Below, in pieces: positions 40,219-53,059 of a DNA stretch of 64,000 nucleotides (positions within the stretch are counted from its first letter, which is position 1; each line of letters starts with the position of its first letter). The notes beneath the pieces are model-generated. The model was not told the origin of the DNA. It ran no database searches and worked only from the letters and a program-made list of their open reading frames with translations. Origin of the DNA: an uncultured Oscillospiraceae bacterium (GTDB lineage: Bacteria; Bacillota; Clostridia; Oscillospirales; Oscillospiraceae). The stretch lies in assembly GCA_944387015.1 (NCBI GenBank), contig CALXDH010000006.1, forward strand, positions 1 through 64,000, written 5' to 3'. A program made the position numbers and the translations under genes.

Positions 40219-42168
40219 ATGGCAGATCAAGAACGCTTGAATTCCACTGCGGTCGACGCGGAAAACGAGTACGACGCCTCGGAGATCCAGGTCCTGGAAG
40301 GCCTGGAAGCGGTGCGCAAGCGCCCGGGCATGTATATCGGCTCCACCTCCACCTCCGGCCTCCATCACCTGGTCTATGAGATCGTGGACAACGCCATCGA
40401 CGAGGCCCTGGCAGGCTACTGCACCGACATCCTGGTGCAGATCAACGAGGGCAACACCATCACCGTAGTGGATAACGGCCGCGGCATCCCCGTGGACATT
40501 CAGGCCCAGACCGGCCGTCCCGCCCTGGAGGTGGTGTACACCGTCCTCCACGCCGGCGGCAAGTTCGGCGGTGGCGGATATAAAGTCTCCGGCGGCCTCC
40601 ACGGCGTGGGCGCCAGCGTGGTCAACGCCCTCTCCGAGTGGCTCACCGTTCAGGTCCACCGGGACGGCAAGATCTACGAGATGAAGTTCTCCCGGGGCCA
40701 TATCACCCAGGAGATGACCGTGGTGGGCGAGACGGATCACACCGGCACCACCGTCACCTTCAAGCCCGACCCCGAAATGTTTGAGGACACCGTCTACAAC
40801 TACGACACCCTCCACACCCGCATGCGGGAGGAGGCCTTCCTCAACGCCGGCCTTCGCATCCGCACCGTGGACAAGCGCCCGGGCCAGGAGCAGGAGGACA
40901 GCATGTGCTTCGAGGGCGGCATCCGGGAGTTCGTCACCTGGCTCAACAAGTCCAAGGACGCCCTCCACCCCGACGTGATCTACATGTCCGGCATGAAGGG
41001 CGACTCCATGGCGGAAGTGGCCATGCAGTATAACGACGGCTATAACGAGACCATTTTGTCCTTCGCCAACAACGTCCATACCCCTGAGGGCGGCATGCAC
41101 GAGGAGGGCTTCAAGCGGGCGCTGACCAACGTGCTCAACGCTTACGGCCGCAAGATCAAGATGCTCAAGGATGACGAGAAGATCTCCGGCGAGGACTGCC
41201 GGGAGGGTCTTACCTGCGTCATCTCCGTCAAGCTCACCGACGCCCAGTTCGAAGGCCAGACCAAGGCCAAGCTGGGCAACAGCGAGATCCGCACCCTGGT
41301 GAATACCATCGTCTCCGAGAAGCTGGAGATCTTCCTGGAGGAGAATCCCCAGGCGGGCCGGATGATCCTGGACAAGGCCCTGACGGCCAACCGCGCCCGG
41401 GAGGCCGCCAAGCGGGCCCGGGAGTCCATCCGCCGCAAGACCGCCCTGGGCGGCGCCGCCATGCCGGACAAGCTCCGGGACTGCAACGAAAATAACCCCG
41501 AACTCACCGAGATCTACATCGTCGAGGGCGACTCCGCAGGCGGCTCCGCCACCCAGGGCCGGGACTCCCGGTTCCAGGCCATCCTCCCCCTGTGGGGCAA
41601 GATGCTCAACGTGGAGAAGGCCCGGGCGGACAAGGTCTACGGAAACGACAAGCTCCAGCCCGTCATCACCGCTCTCGGCGCCGGCATCGGCGAGGAGTTC
41701 GACCTCAATAAGCTCCGCTATCACAAGGTCATCATCATGGCCGATGCCGATGTGGACGGCTCCCACATCCGCACGTTGCTTTTGACCTTCTTCTTCCGCT
41801 TCATGCGGCCCCTCATCGAGCACGGCTATGTCTACTCCGCCGTGCCGCCCCTGTTCAAGCTCAGCCGGGGCAAGACCACCCGCCTTGCCTTCTCTGAGGA
41901 GGAGCGGGACCGGATCTCCGCGGAGCTGCGGGCAGGCAATCCCTCCGCCAAGGTGGATATCTCCCGGTTCAAGGGCCTGGGCGAGATGAACCCCCACGAG
42001 CTGTGGGAGACCACCATGGACCCGGAGAAGCGGACGCTGCGCCGCATCACCCTGGACGACGCCGTGGCCGCCGACGAGACCTTCACCATCCTCATGGGTG
42101 AGAAGGTGGAGCCCCGGAAGGAGTTCATCGAAAAGAACGCCAAGTACGCCGTGAACCTGGACTACTGA
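40219..42168 (+). CDS. gyrB: DNA gyrase subunit B
   Basis: A 649-residue GyrB. The N-terminal GHKL ATPase shows [28 protein letters not shown] and [15 protein letters not shown]; the TOPRIM domain shows [20 protein letters not shown] and [19 protein letters not shown]. The C-terminal part lacks the long proteobacterial insert, as in other Firmicutes. ATG 40219 follows AAAGGAG; an upstream in-frame start at 40123 has no ribosome site. It forms the gyrB-gyrA operon with the next gene. Confidence 0.97.
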   Translation: MADQERLNSTAVDAENEYDASEIQVLEGLEAVRKRPGMYIGSTSTSGLHHLVYEIVDNAIDEALAGYCTDILVQINEGNTITVVDNGRGIPVDIQAQTGRPALEVVYTVLHAGGKFGGGGYKVSGGLHGVGASVVNALSEWLTVQVHRDGKIYEMKFSRGHITQEMTVVGETDHTGTTVTFKPDPEMFEDTVYNYDTLHTRMREEAFLNAGLRIRTVDKRPGQEQEDSMCFEGGIREFVTWLNKSKDALHPDVIYMSGMKGDSMAEVAMQYNDGYNETILSFANNVHTPEGGMHEEGFKRALTNVLNAYGRKIKMLKDDEKISGEDCREGLTCVISVKLTDAQFEGQTKAKLGNSEIRTLVNTIVSEKLEIFLEENPQAGRMILDKALTANRAREAAKRARESIRRKTALGGAAMPDKLRDCNENNPELTEIYIVEGDSAGGSATQGRDSRFQAILPLWGKMLNVEKARADKVYGNDKLQPVITALGAGIGEEFDLNKLRYHKVIIMADADVDGSHIRTLLLTFFFRFMRPLIEHGYVYSAVPPLFKLSRGKTTRLAFSEEERDRISAELRAGNPSAKVDISRFKGLGEMNPHELWETTMDPEKRTLRRITLDDAVAADETFTILMGEKVEPRKEFIEKNAKYAVNLDY

Positions 42169-42184
42169 GAAAGGATACCGATCT

Positions 42185-44686
<2,502 letters not shown>

Positions 44687-44768
44687 GCTTGACCCATTCC
44701 CATGCAGGAGGGCGTGGCTCCCCCACGCTCTCCTGCTTTCTGATACGGCTTATGGAGGCGGACCCAGA

Positions 44769-45206
44769 ATGAAAACTGTTACGATTTACACCGACGGCGC
44801 CTGCTCCGGCAATCCCGGTCCCGGCGGCTGGGGCGCCATTTTGATGTACGGCCCCCACACCCGGGAACTCTCCGGCGGAGAGGCGGCCACCACCAACAAC
44901 CGCATGGAGCTGACCGCCGTCATTGAGGCGCTGTCCCTTTTGAAGGAACCCTGCATCGTGGAGCTGTGGTCCGACTCCAAATATGTGATCGACGGCCTTT
45001 CCAAAGGCTGGGCCAAGGGCTGGAAGGCCCGGGGCTGGATCAAGAGCGATAAAAAACCTGCGCTGAATCCGGACCTGTGGGACCGGTTGCTGGCGCTGAC
45101 GGAGGTCCATACCCTCCACTACCATTGGGTCAAAGGCCACGCCGAGAATGCGTACAACAATCGCTGCGACGAACTGGCGGTGGCAGAGAGCCAGAAGTAC
45201 CGGTAA
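44769..45206 (+). CDS. rnhA: Ribonuclease HI
   Basis: A 145-residue RNase H1 that cleaves the RNA strand of RNA-DNA hybrids. The four acidic residues are present: Asp9 ([17 protein letters not shown]), Glu47 (NNRMELTAV), Asp69 ([11 protein letters not shown]) and Asp134 (NRCDELA), with His124 in VKGHAEN. GGAGG precedes ATG 44769. It follows gyrA by 82 bases and probably has its own promoter or reads through. Confidence 0.96.
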   Translation: MKTVTIYTDGACSGNPGPGGWGAILMYGPHTRELSGGEAATTNNRMELTAVIEALSLLKEPCIVELWSDSKYVIDGLSKGWAKGWKARGWIKSDKKPALNPDLWDRLLALTEVHTLHYHWVKGHAENAYNNRCDELAVAESQKYR

Positions 45207-45369
45207 GGAGAAAGTTTCCACAAAAGCATGGGAAGCTGTGGAAAGAGGAACGGCCTTCATTGGCAGGAGAGGCCGGAAATGCCGTTTTTCCGGGATCGAT
45301 TCCAGGCGGATGTGGAAAAAGATATCCGCGAAGCTGAATTTTGCTGAAAAGGGTGTTTTTTTCCAAACA

Positions 45370-45386
45370 TTCACAAACTGTTCACA
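45370..45386 (+). promoter_or_regulatory. TTCACA direct repeat with 11-base period
   Basis: TTCACA-AACTG-TTCACA, in which the first 15 bases are identical to 59641-59655. Direct repeats of 6 bases every 11 bases are the usual target of OmpR/PhoB-type response regulators. Confidence 0.5.
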
Positions 45387-45483
45387 CCAAACACATAATT
45401 CTGCAAAAATTCTTGGGTATCTTATCATCAAGCAAAGGGTCCTCCCAAACCCGATGCGTTTTCTCCCTCCTAACACACACAGC

Positions 45484-45516
45484 AAGAAGGGCCGCCGAGA
45501 GGCGGCCCTTCTTGTG
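45484..45516 (+). terminator. Terminator before nadE
   Basis: A 13-bp perfect stem (45484-45496 / 45501-45513) with a GAGA loop, followed by GTGCCGTTT. The T-tract is weak on the plus strand. Confidence 0.55.
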
Positions 45517-45533
45517 CCGTTTGAGCCGGGTCC

Positions 45534-45562
45534 TTGTCAAAGGGATGCCGGCGGTGTAAAAT
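45534..45562 (+). promoter_or_regulatory. Sigma-A promoter of nadE
   Basis: TTGTCA (45534-45539), a 17-base spacer and TAAAAT (45557-45562), 37 bases before the nadE start. Confidence 0.75.
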
Positions 45563-45598
45563 ACAACCATCGAATGATTCAACGGGAGGTTTTGCCGA

Positions 45599-47515
<1,917 letters not shown>

Positions 47516-47656
47516 GAAAAACACGTCTCCCCCGCCAGTCGCCATTTCCGGGGCCCCCGGCGGGGCAAAAGCCCCGGTGGGGAGAGGAGGAGCAAGGGAG
47601 CAGCCGGCGCTTTCCGCAAGGCGGGAAGCAGAGGCATGCGGACTTTGTGACGACGA
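47516..47656 (+). other. Short non-coding insert between the two nadE 3'-end copies
   Basis: 141 GC-rich bases without a supported gene. It holds the inverted repeat noted for copy 1 and a GGGGC-AAAA-GCCCC hairpin (47562-47575). Its architecture copies the recF case although the sequence is different. Confidence 0.7.
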
Positions 47657-47718
47657 GGCGGATGCCCAGCGACGCGAAGAGAAGGCTCTGGCAGGCGGAG
47701 CTGGACACGCTGGAGTAA
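47657..47718 (+). repeat. nadE 3'-end repeat, copy 2
   Basis: It keeps the nadE frame and stop codon but no start. The terminator at 47747 follows 28 bases after its stop, which is where a native nadE terminator would be expected. Confidence 0.95.
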
Positions 47719-47746
47719 CCCCCACCCACAAAATGGATAGAAAAAG

Positions 47747-47778
47747 GCGCGCGGAGAGCTTCTCCGTGCGCTTTTTTT
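47747..47778 (+). terminator. Terminator following the second nadE end
   Basis: An 11-bp stem (47747-47757 / 47761-47771, one G-T pair) with a GCT loop is followed by seven T residues. Confidence 0.9.
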
Positions 47779-47827
47779 CTGGGTCCGCAGGCGAAACGGT
47801 CCCCTCCCCCATGTCATGAAAAGACGG

Positions 47828-47871
47828 TTGACAATGGTACGGTTTCGTACTAATATAGTACGAAACCGTAC
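47828..47871 (+). promoter_or_regulatory. marR-MATE promoter with perfect operator palindrome
   Basis: TTGACA (47828-47833), a 17-base spacer and TAATAT (47851-47856). A 14-bp perfect inverted repeat, GTACGGTTTCGTAC (47837-47850) / GTACGAAACCGTAC (47858-47871), brackets the -10 box, so a bound dimer of dimers would block RNA polymerase. The MarR protein encoded 20 bases downstream is the likely ligand. Confidence 0.85.
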
Positions 47872-47891
47872 TGAATGACAGGAGGATGGAT

Positions 47892-48323
47892 ATGACGGTA
47901 CGCCAGCAGATGAAGGAGCTTTGTTCCTGCCTTTGCCGGCAGGATGAGCTGTATGCCACCCTTGCCCGGCGGCACGGGATGAGTTTTCATACCGCTTTGA
48001 CGCTCTATGCCCTGGACCAGGATGGGGGCTGCACCCAAAAACAGATCGCGGAAAACTGGCTGATCCCCAAGCAGACGGTGAACACCGTGGTGAAGGATCT
48101 GGAGCGGCGGGGGTATGTGTCGCTGCGCGCCGGCCGGGATCAGAAGGAAAAACTGGTGGATCTCACCCCGGCGGGACGGGCCTTTGCCGCCCCGTGTCTG
48201 CAGGAGATCTATGAGCTGGAGGACCGGGCCGTGGACGCCATGGGGCAGGAGCGGTTCCGGGAGATGGTGGAGGCCAACACTGCATTTACCAGGGCGTTTG
48301 CCCGGGAGGTGCACGGTGCGTGA
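47892..48323 (+). CDS. MarR-family transcriptional regulator
   Basis: A 143-residue winged-helix protein. The HTH region is GCTQKQIAENWLIPKQTVNTVVKDLERRGYV with the wing LRAGRDQKEKLVDLTPAGRAF; helices at both ends give the dimer interface. ATG 47892 lies six bases after GGAGG; an ATG at 47886 touches the ribosome site. It overlaps the MATE gene by eight bases, so the two are coupled. It probably represses the pair until an exported compound binds. Two Cys (CSCLC) near the N-terminus might sense oxidants. Confidence 0.9.
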   Translation: MTVRQQMKELCSCLCRQDELYATLARRHGMSFHTALTLYALDQDGGCTQKQIAENWLIPKQTVNTVVKDLERRGYVSLRAGRDQKEKLVDLTPAGRAFAAPCLQEIYELEDRAVDAMGQERFREMVEANTAFTRAFAREVHGA

Positions 48324-49665
48324 GACGGCTCTCTCCCGGCAGTTCGGGACTGCCGCGCTGCTGCGGTTCGCTCTGCCAAATATCGCCATGATGGTGTTTT
48401 TGTCCCTGTATACCATTGTGGACGGGATCTTTATCTCCCGCTATGTGGGGACGCTGGCGCTGTCCGCGGTGAACATGTCCTATCCCCTCAACTCCCTGCA
48501 GATGGCGCTGGGGATCATGCTGGGCACCGGCGGCAGCGCCATCATCGCCCGGGAGCTGGGCGAGGGAAAGGAACGGCGGGCCCGGGGGGATTTTACCGCC
48601 GTGGTGGCGGTATCTCTGGTGCTGGGCATTTTGTGCATGGCGGCGGGACTGATATTTCTTGATCCGCTGCTGCGGCTGCTAGGGACCAGTGACGCCCAGT
48701 TCCAGCTGTGCCGGACCTACACGCAGGTGCTTTTGTGCTTTTCCCCGGCGCTGTTTTTGCAGACGGTGTTCCAGGTCCTCTTCGTCACGGCGGGCCGTCC
48801 CGGCCTTGGACTGGGGGTCACTGTGGCCGGCGGCGTGGCCAATGTGGTGCTGGATATGCTCTTCATGGGTCCGCTGGGGCTTGGCGTGGCCGGCGCGGCC
48901 GTGGCCACCGGTATCGGTTACTGCATCCCGGCGGTGGCCGGAACGGTGTATTTTTTCAAAAACCGTACCGGCGCGCTGTGGTTCACCCCCTTTCGCCTCC
49001 GCTGGCGGATGCTGCTGCAGACCTGCTGGAACGGTTCGTCGGAGATGGTGAGCAATGTGGCAAATGCCGTGACCACGTTTTTGTTCAATGTACTGTTTCT
49101 CGCCTATTGGGGGGAGGACGGTGTGGCGTCCATCACCATCGTCATGTACTTCCAGTTTGTGTTCAGCGCCATGTATCTGGGCTTTTCCATGGGAGTCGCC
49201 CCGGTGGTGAGCTTCAAGTACGGCGCCCAGGACCGGGAGCAGCTCCAGAAGATCTTCCGCAGCTGTGGGATCTTCATTTTGCTCTGCTCCGGGGCCATGT
49301 ACCTGCTCAGCCGGATCGTCATCGGCCCGTGTCTTTCCGTGTTCACAGACCCCGGGAGCCGGGTCTATGCCATTACCATGGAGGGCTTTCCCATCTATGC
49401 GGCGGCGTTCTGGTTCATGGGGGCAAATATCTTCGCCTCCTCCCTGTTTACGGCGCTCTCCGACGGGGCGGTCTCCGCTGCCATCTCCTTTGCCAGGACG
49501 TTTCTCTTCCTGGTGAGCATGCTGCTGATCCTGCCGCAGCAACTGGGAGCCTGGGGGATCTGGCTGGCGGTCCCGGCGGCAGAGGCGCTGGGACTGGTGG
49601 TATCTGCTGCGTTTATCCTGTGGGGAAGGCGGAAATACGGCTACGCCCCCTGCAGAGGCGTCTGA
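48316..49665 (+). CDS. MATE family efflux transporter
   Basis: A 449-residue protein with 12 membrane helices in two related halves (LLRFALPNIAMMVFLSLYTIVDGIFISRYVG begins the first). It exports drugs or metabolites against Na+ or H+ flow. GTG 48316 overlaps the marR stop and follows GGGAGG; longer in-frame starts inside marR are unlikely. Its substrate cannot be read, but the coupled MarR gene suggests a toxic small molecule. Confidence 0.9.
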   Translation: MRETALSRQFGTAALLRFALPNIAMMVFLSLYTIVDGIFISRYVGTLALSAVNMSYPLNSLQMALGIMLGTGGSAIIARELGEGKERRARGDFTAVVAVSLVLGILCMAAGLIFLDPLLRLLGTSDAQFQLCRTYTQVLLCFSPALFLQTVFQVLFVTAGRPGLGLGVTVAGGVANVVLDMLFMGPLGLGVAGAAVATGIGYCIPAVAGTVYFFKNRTGALWFTPFRLRWRMLLQTCWNGSSEMVSNVANAVTTFLFNVLFLAYWGEDGVASITIVMYFQFVFSAMYLGFSMGVAPVVSFKYGAQDREQLQKIFRSCGIFILLCSGAMYLLSRIVIGPCLSVFTDPGSRVYAITMEGFPIYAAAFWFMGANIFASSLFTALSDGAVSAAISFARTFLFLVSMLLILPQQLGAWGIWLAVPAAEALGLVVSAAFILWGRRKYGYAPCRGV

Positions 49666-49688
49666 GCCGGCAGAGAAAACCAAAAAAC

Positions 49689-49725
49689 ACGCCCCCGGGG
49701 AAAGCACTGCTTTCCCCGGGGGCGT
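49689..49725. terminator. Bidirectional terminator between MATE and the P-type ATPase
   Basis: An 18-base arm (49689-49706) and its complement (49708-49725) form a very long stem between two convergent genes. On the minus strand it is followed by GTTTTTTGG. Confidence 0.85.
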
Positions 49726-49729
49726 TGGT

Positions 49730-51685
49730 TCAGTTGGAGCTTGGGATCTGCAAGGCCCGGGTGGCGTTGAGGATGGCCAGGAAGGCCACGCCCACGTCGG
49801 CAAACACTGCCGCCCACATGGACGCCATGCCGAAAGCACCCAGGATCAGCACGGCGAACTTGACCAGCAGGGCAAACCAGATGTTCTGGCGGACGATCCG
49901 CAGCGTTTTGCGGGAGATCCGGATGGCCATGGCGATCTTGGAGGGCTTGTCGTCCATCAGCACGATGTCCGCCGCTTCGATGGCGGCGTCGGAGCCCAGG
50001 GCGCCCATGGCGATGCCGATATCTGCCCGGGTCAGCACCGGGGCGTCGTTGATGCCGTCGCCCACGAAGGCCAGCTTCCCCTTTTCACTTTTGGAGCTGA
50101 GCAGTTTTTCCATCCAGGCCACCTTGTCGGCGGGCAGGAGCTCGGCGTGGTATTCGTCGATCCCCAGCTCCCCGGCCACAGTCCGGGCCACGGCCTCGGC
50201 GTCGCCGGTGAGCATCACCGTCTTTTTCACGCCGCACTGCTTGAGCGCCTCCACCGCCTGCCGGGCGTCCGCCTTGGGCAGATCGGAGATGACGATGTGT
50301 CCGGCGTAGAAGCCGTCGATGGTGACGTGAACGATGGTGCCCGGCAGATCACAGGGCAGGAAGTTGACGCTCTGCCGCTCCATCAGGCGGCTGTTGCCCA
50401 CGCACACCTTCCGGCCGTCCACCGTGGCGCAGACGCCGTGTCCGGCGATCTCCTCCACGTCCGTCACCCGTGCGGCGTCCAGCGGCGCCCGGTAGGCGGC
50501 CTTCAGGGACAACGAGATGGGGTGATCGGACCAGTGCTCTGCCAGAGCGGCGGACTGGAGGAGCTGCTCCTGGGTATAGGGCTCCTGGGGGTGGATGGCG
50601 GTGACGGTGAAGGTGCCCTGGGTCAGGGTGCCGGTCTTGTCAAAGACCACAGTCTCCGTATGGGCCAGGGCCTCCAGGTAGTTGCCGCCTTTGACCAGGA
50701 TGCCGCACCGGCTGGCGCCGCCGATGCCGCCGAAAAAGCTCAGCGGCACGGAGATCACCAGGGCGCAGGGGCAGGAGATCACCAGGAAAATGAGCGCCCG
50801 GTGGAGCCAGTCCTGCCAGACGGTACCCGTGAGGAAGCCCGGCAGGGCGCTGGTGTCCAGAAGGGCCAGGGCCAGGGACGGCAGCGCGAACAGCAGCGCC
50901 GCGGCGATCACCACGCAGGGGGTGTAGTACCGGGCGAAGCGGGTGATGAAGTGCTCGCTGGTGGATTTTTTCTCGCTGGCGTTTTCCACCAGGTCCAAAA
51001 TCTTGGAGACGGTGGACTCTTCGCAGCAGCGGGTGACCTTCACCCGCAGAAGGCCCGTCTGGTTGACGCAGCCGCTGATGACGCTGTCGCCGGGCACCAC
51101 GTCCCGGGGCACGGACTCGCCGGTAAGGGCGGCGGTGTCCAGGGCGGAAGTGCCCTCCAGCACCTGTCCGTCCAGGGGGACCCGCTCGCCGGGCTTGACG
51201 ACGATCACGTCCCCCACCGCCACGTCCTCCGGGTCCACCTCCTGAATGGAACCGTCCTCCGCTTCCAGGTTGGCGGTGTCGGGGCGGATGTCCATCAGGG
51301 CGGCGATGGACTGGCGGGACTTGCCCACGGCGTAGTCCTGGAACAGCTCGCCCACCTGGTAGAAGAGCATCACGGACACCGCCTCGCTGTACTCCCCGGT
51401 GCCGAAGGCGCCCACGGTGGCCAGGGCCATCAGGAAGTTCTCGTCAAAGACCTGGCCGTTTGCGATGTTGCGGACAGCCCGCCACAAGACGTCCCAGCCG
51501 ATGATGAGGTAGGGGATGAGATACAGTGGCCACGGCGACAGCGTCCAGGTCCCCTCCCCTGCCCCGCTGACGGAGAGCAGGGGGATGGCGGCGGGCAGAG
51601 AGATGGGGGGCAGCAGTTTTACCACAAGCAGCCCCGCCGCCGCAAGGAGAATGCGGCCGAGCATTTTTTTCTGTTTTTTCGTCAT
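49730..51685 (-). CDS. Heavy-metal-translocating P-type ATPase (Zn/Cd/Pb type)
   Basis: A 651-residue P1B ATPase. It has TGES (188-191), the CPC metal motif in LVISCPCALVISVP (305-307), the phosphorylated Asp349 in FDKTGT, and the hinge GDGINDAP. CPC plus a D/K-type last helix and an ArsR partner point to Zn/Cd/Pb export, though Co cannot be excluded. The protein lacks the usual N-terminal HMA domain, which is encoded by the small gene upstream. It pumps metal out at the membrane. Confidence 0.9.
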   Translation of the reverse strand: MTKKQKKMLGRILLAAAGLLVVKLLPPISLPAAIPLLSVSGAGEGTWTLSPWPLYLIPYLIIGWDVLWRAVRNIANGQVFDENFLMALATVGAFGTGEYSEAVSVMLFYQVGELFQDYAVGKSRQSIAALMDIRPDTANLEAEDGSIQEVDPEDVAVGDVIVVKPGERVPLDGQVLEGTSALDTAALTGESVPRDVVPGDSVISGCVNQTGLLRVKVTRCCEESTVSKILDLVENASEKKSTSEHFITRFARYYTPCVVIAAALLFALPSLALALLDTSALPGFLTGTVWQDWLHRALIFLVISCPCALVISVPLSFFGGIGGASRCGILVKGGNYLEALAHTETVVFDKTGTLTQGTFTVTAIHPQEPYTQEQLLQSAALAEHWSDHPISLSLKAAYRAPLDAARVTDVEEIAGHGVCATVDGRKVCVGNSRLMERQSVNFLPCDLPGTIVHVTIDGFYAGHIVISDLPKADARQAVEALKQCGVKKTVMLTGDAEAVARTVAGELGIDEYHAELLPADKVAWMEKLLSSKSEKGKLAFVGDGINDAPVLTRADIGIAMGALGSDAAIEAADIVLMDDKPSKIAMAIRISRKTLRIVRQNIWFALLVKFAVLILGAFGMASMWAAVFADVGVAFLAILNATRALQIPSSN

Positions 51686-51742
51686 ATCGGTTCCTCCGAA
51701 ATCCGGGGCCGCTCACCGAGCGGCCCCAAAACACCCTGGGAT

Positions 51743-51961
51743 TTACAGATGGATCACGCAGTCGGGTTCCACCTTTTTGCACACGGCCACCACCTGGCGC
51801 ATGATGTCGTCAAACCGGGCCTCGTCGGCGTCGATGGTCATTTTCTGGGTGAGGAAGCTGACGGAGGCGTCGCTGACGCCGTCGATCTTTTTGATGGCCG
51901 TCTCCATTTTGGCGGCGCAGTTGGCACAGTCCAGGTCGGTGAGTTTGAAACGCTTTTTCAT
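51743..51961 (-). CDS. Free-standing heavy-metal-associated (HMA) domain
   Basis: A 72-residue ferredoxin-like domain starting MKKRFKLTDLDCANCAAKME, with the metal ligands Cys12 and Cys15 (CxxC). The usual GMTCxxC reads DLDCANC, which is common in Zn/Cd exporters. It presumably delivers metal to, or replaces the missing N-terminal domain of, the ATPase encoded 57 bases downstream. AGGAGG precedes ATG 51961; longer starts have no ribosome site. A second Cys late in the chain (VCKKVEPDC) could add ligands. Confidence 0.88.
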   Translation of the reverse strand: MKKRFKLTDLDCANCAAKMETAIKKIDGVSDASVSFLTQKMTIDADEARFDDIMRQVVAVCKKVEPDCVIHL

Positions 51962-52004
51962 GATCGGTTCCTCCTGTTTTCCATAGAATTCGTACTGAAA
52001 CGGG

Positions 52005-52367
52005 TCACTCGGAGACATGCTCCAGACCCTGGTCAATGATGGTTTTCACATGGTCGTCCGCCAGGGCGTAAAACACGGTTTTCCCCTCCCGGCGGGAGGA
52101 GACCAGACGGGCGTTTTTCAAAGCCCGCAGCTGGTGGGAGATGGCGGACTGGGTCATCCCCAGCAGCGCGGCGATATCGCACACGCACATCTCCGACTCA
52201 AAGAGCACATACAAGATCCGGATGCGGGTGGAGTCGCCGAAGATGCGGAACAGCTCCGTCAGGTCGTACAGGGTGTCCTCCCCCGGCAGCTCCCGGCGCA
52301 CCTTTTCCACCAGCTCCTCATGGGCGTGGATAAAGTCGCAGCACTCCACGTTGTAACGATCCTCCAT
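52005..52367 (-). CDS. ArsR/SmtB-family metal-sensing repressor
   Basis: A 120-residue regulator with the HTH CVCDIAALLGMTQSAISHQL. Two metal sites can be read: an alpha-3N-type site with Cys9-Cys10 at the N-terminus and Cys61/Cys63 (CVCD), and an alpha-5 site DxHx10HxxE (Asp104, His106, His117, Glu120), which in this start numbering coincides with SmtB. Cd/Pb and Zn sensing are therefore both possible. ATG 52367 is chosen for AAAGGGG at seven bases. It heads the operon with the HMA and ATPase genes and probably represses it until metal binds. Confidence 0.93.
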   Translation of the reverse strand: MEDRYNVECCDFIHAHEELVEKVRRELPGEDTLYDLTELFRIFGDSTRIRILYVLFESEMCVCDIAALLGMTQSAISHQLRALKNARLVSSRREGKTVFYALADDHVKTIIDQGLEHVSE

Positions 52368-52385
52368 GGGCATTCCCCTTTCATT

Positions 52386-52434
52386 TGAATGATTGCTCAT
52401 ATGTTCAGTATATACAAAAAGAGCGCCCTGTCAA
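52386..52434 (-). promoter_or_regulatory. Promoter and operator of the metal-efflux operon
   Basis: On the minus strand TTGACA (52429-52434), a 16-base spacer and TATACT (52407-52412) are followed by TGAA-N14-TTCA (52407-52386), the half-site arrangement of SmtB/CzrA operators. Repressor binding would cover the transcription start. Confidence 0.75.
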
Positions 52435-52514
52435 GTCCCGTCCGCAAAAAGAGTGGAAAGTTTTTGGGAGGCGTGGTATACTAAGCCGGAAACCAGACGA
52501 CAAGGAGAATCGAT

Positions 52515-52946
52515 ATGAACGAACTGGAACAGCAGACCCGTGCGCGGCTCAACCGGAACACGTTTATGGTTCATAACTTTATCGAGATGGAGCATGTGGA
52601 GCCGGACCGGGCGGTGTTCCGTCTGGATGTCCGGCCGGAGAGCCTGAATGCCTACGGCATGGTCCACGGCGGCGCCATCTATACCCTGGCGGACAACGCC
52701 ACCGGCGCGGTGGCCCACACCGACGGGAGAAACTACGTCACCCAGACCAGCGCGCTGCACCTGCTGCGCAACCAGACTTCCGGCACCATCCGGGCCAACG
52801 CCTATCTGCGCCACCGGGGCCGGTCCACCTGCCTGGTGTCCGTGGACATCGTGGGCGAAGGCGGAAAGCTTCTGGCCACGGGAGAGTTTACCTTCTTCTG
52901 CGTGGATAAGAACATTCTGGACGAGAAGGCCGGCAAGAAGGGCTGA
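52515..52946 (+). CDS. PaaI-type hotdog thioesterase
   Basis: A 143-residue single hotdog domain. The motif NAYGMVHGGAIYTLADNATGA (HGG-x4-LAD) holds the active-site elements of the PaaI family. It hydrolyses acyl-CoA thioesters, often of aromatic acids. CAAGGAG precedes ATG 52515. The gene stands alone between a divergent metal operon and a terminator. Confidence 0.9.
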   Translation: MNELEQQTRARLNRNTFMVHNFIEMEHVEPDRAVFRLDVRPESLNAYGMVHGGAIYTLADNATGAVAHTDGRNYVTQTSALHLLRNQTSGTIRANAYLRHRGRSTCLVSVDIVGEGGKLLATGEFTFFCVDKNILDEKAGKKG

Positions 52947-52956
52947 CCCCATATGC

Positions 52957-52992
52957 AAAACGAGGACTGCAGGATGCAGTCCTCGTTTTTTT
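52957..52992 (+). terminator. Terminator of the thioesterase gene
   Basis: A 15-bp stem (52957-52971 / 52975-52989) with a GGA loop, ending in TTTTTTT. Confidence 0.9.
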
Positions 52993-53059
52993 ATTCATAA
53001 AAGATGCGGGCGGCGCGGCGGTTCCGCTCCCCTTCCCCGATGCGGCAGGCCGGGTCCCG

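Larger units (their letters stand above)
45207..45598. other. rnhA-nadE intergenic region
   Basis: 392 bases with three variant DnaA boxes (GTTTCCACA 45214-45222, TGTGGAAAG 45237-45245, TGTGGAAAA 45311-45319), a direct repeat TTCACA-N5-TTCACA (45370-45386), a 13-bp terminator stem (45484-45513) and the nadE promoter. No reading frame is supported. Confidence 0.65.

Noticed and set aside
45370-45598. An NAD-related riboswitch before nadE
   Set aside because: The promoter lies only 37 bases before the start codon, so the leader is too short for an aptamer.
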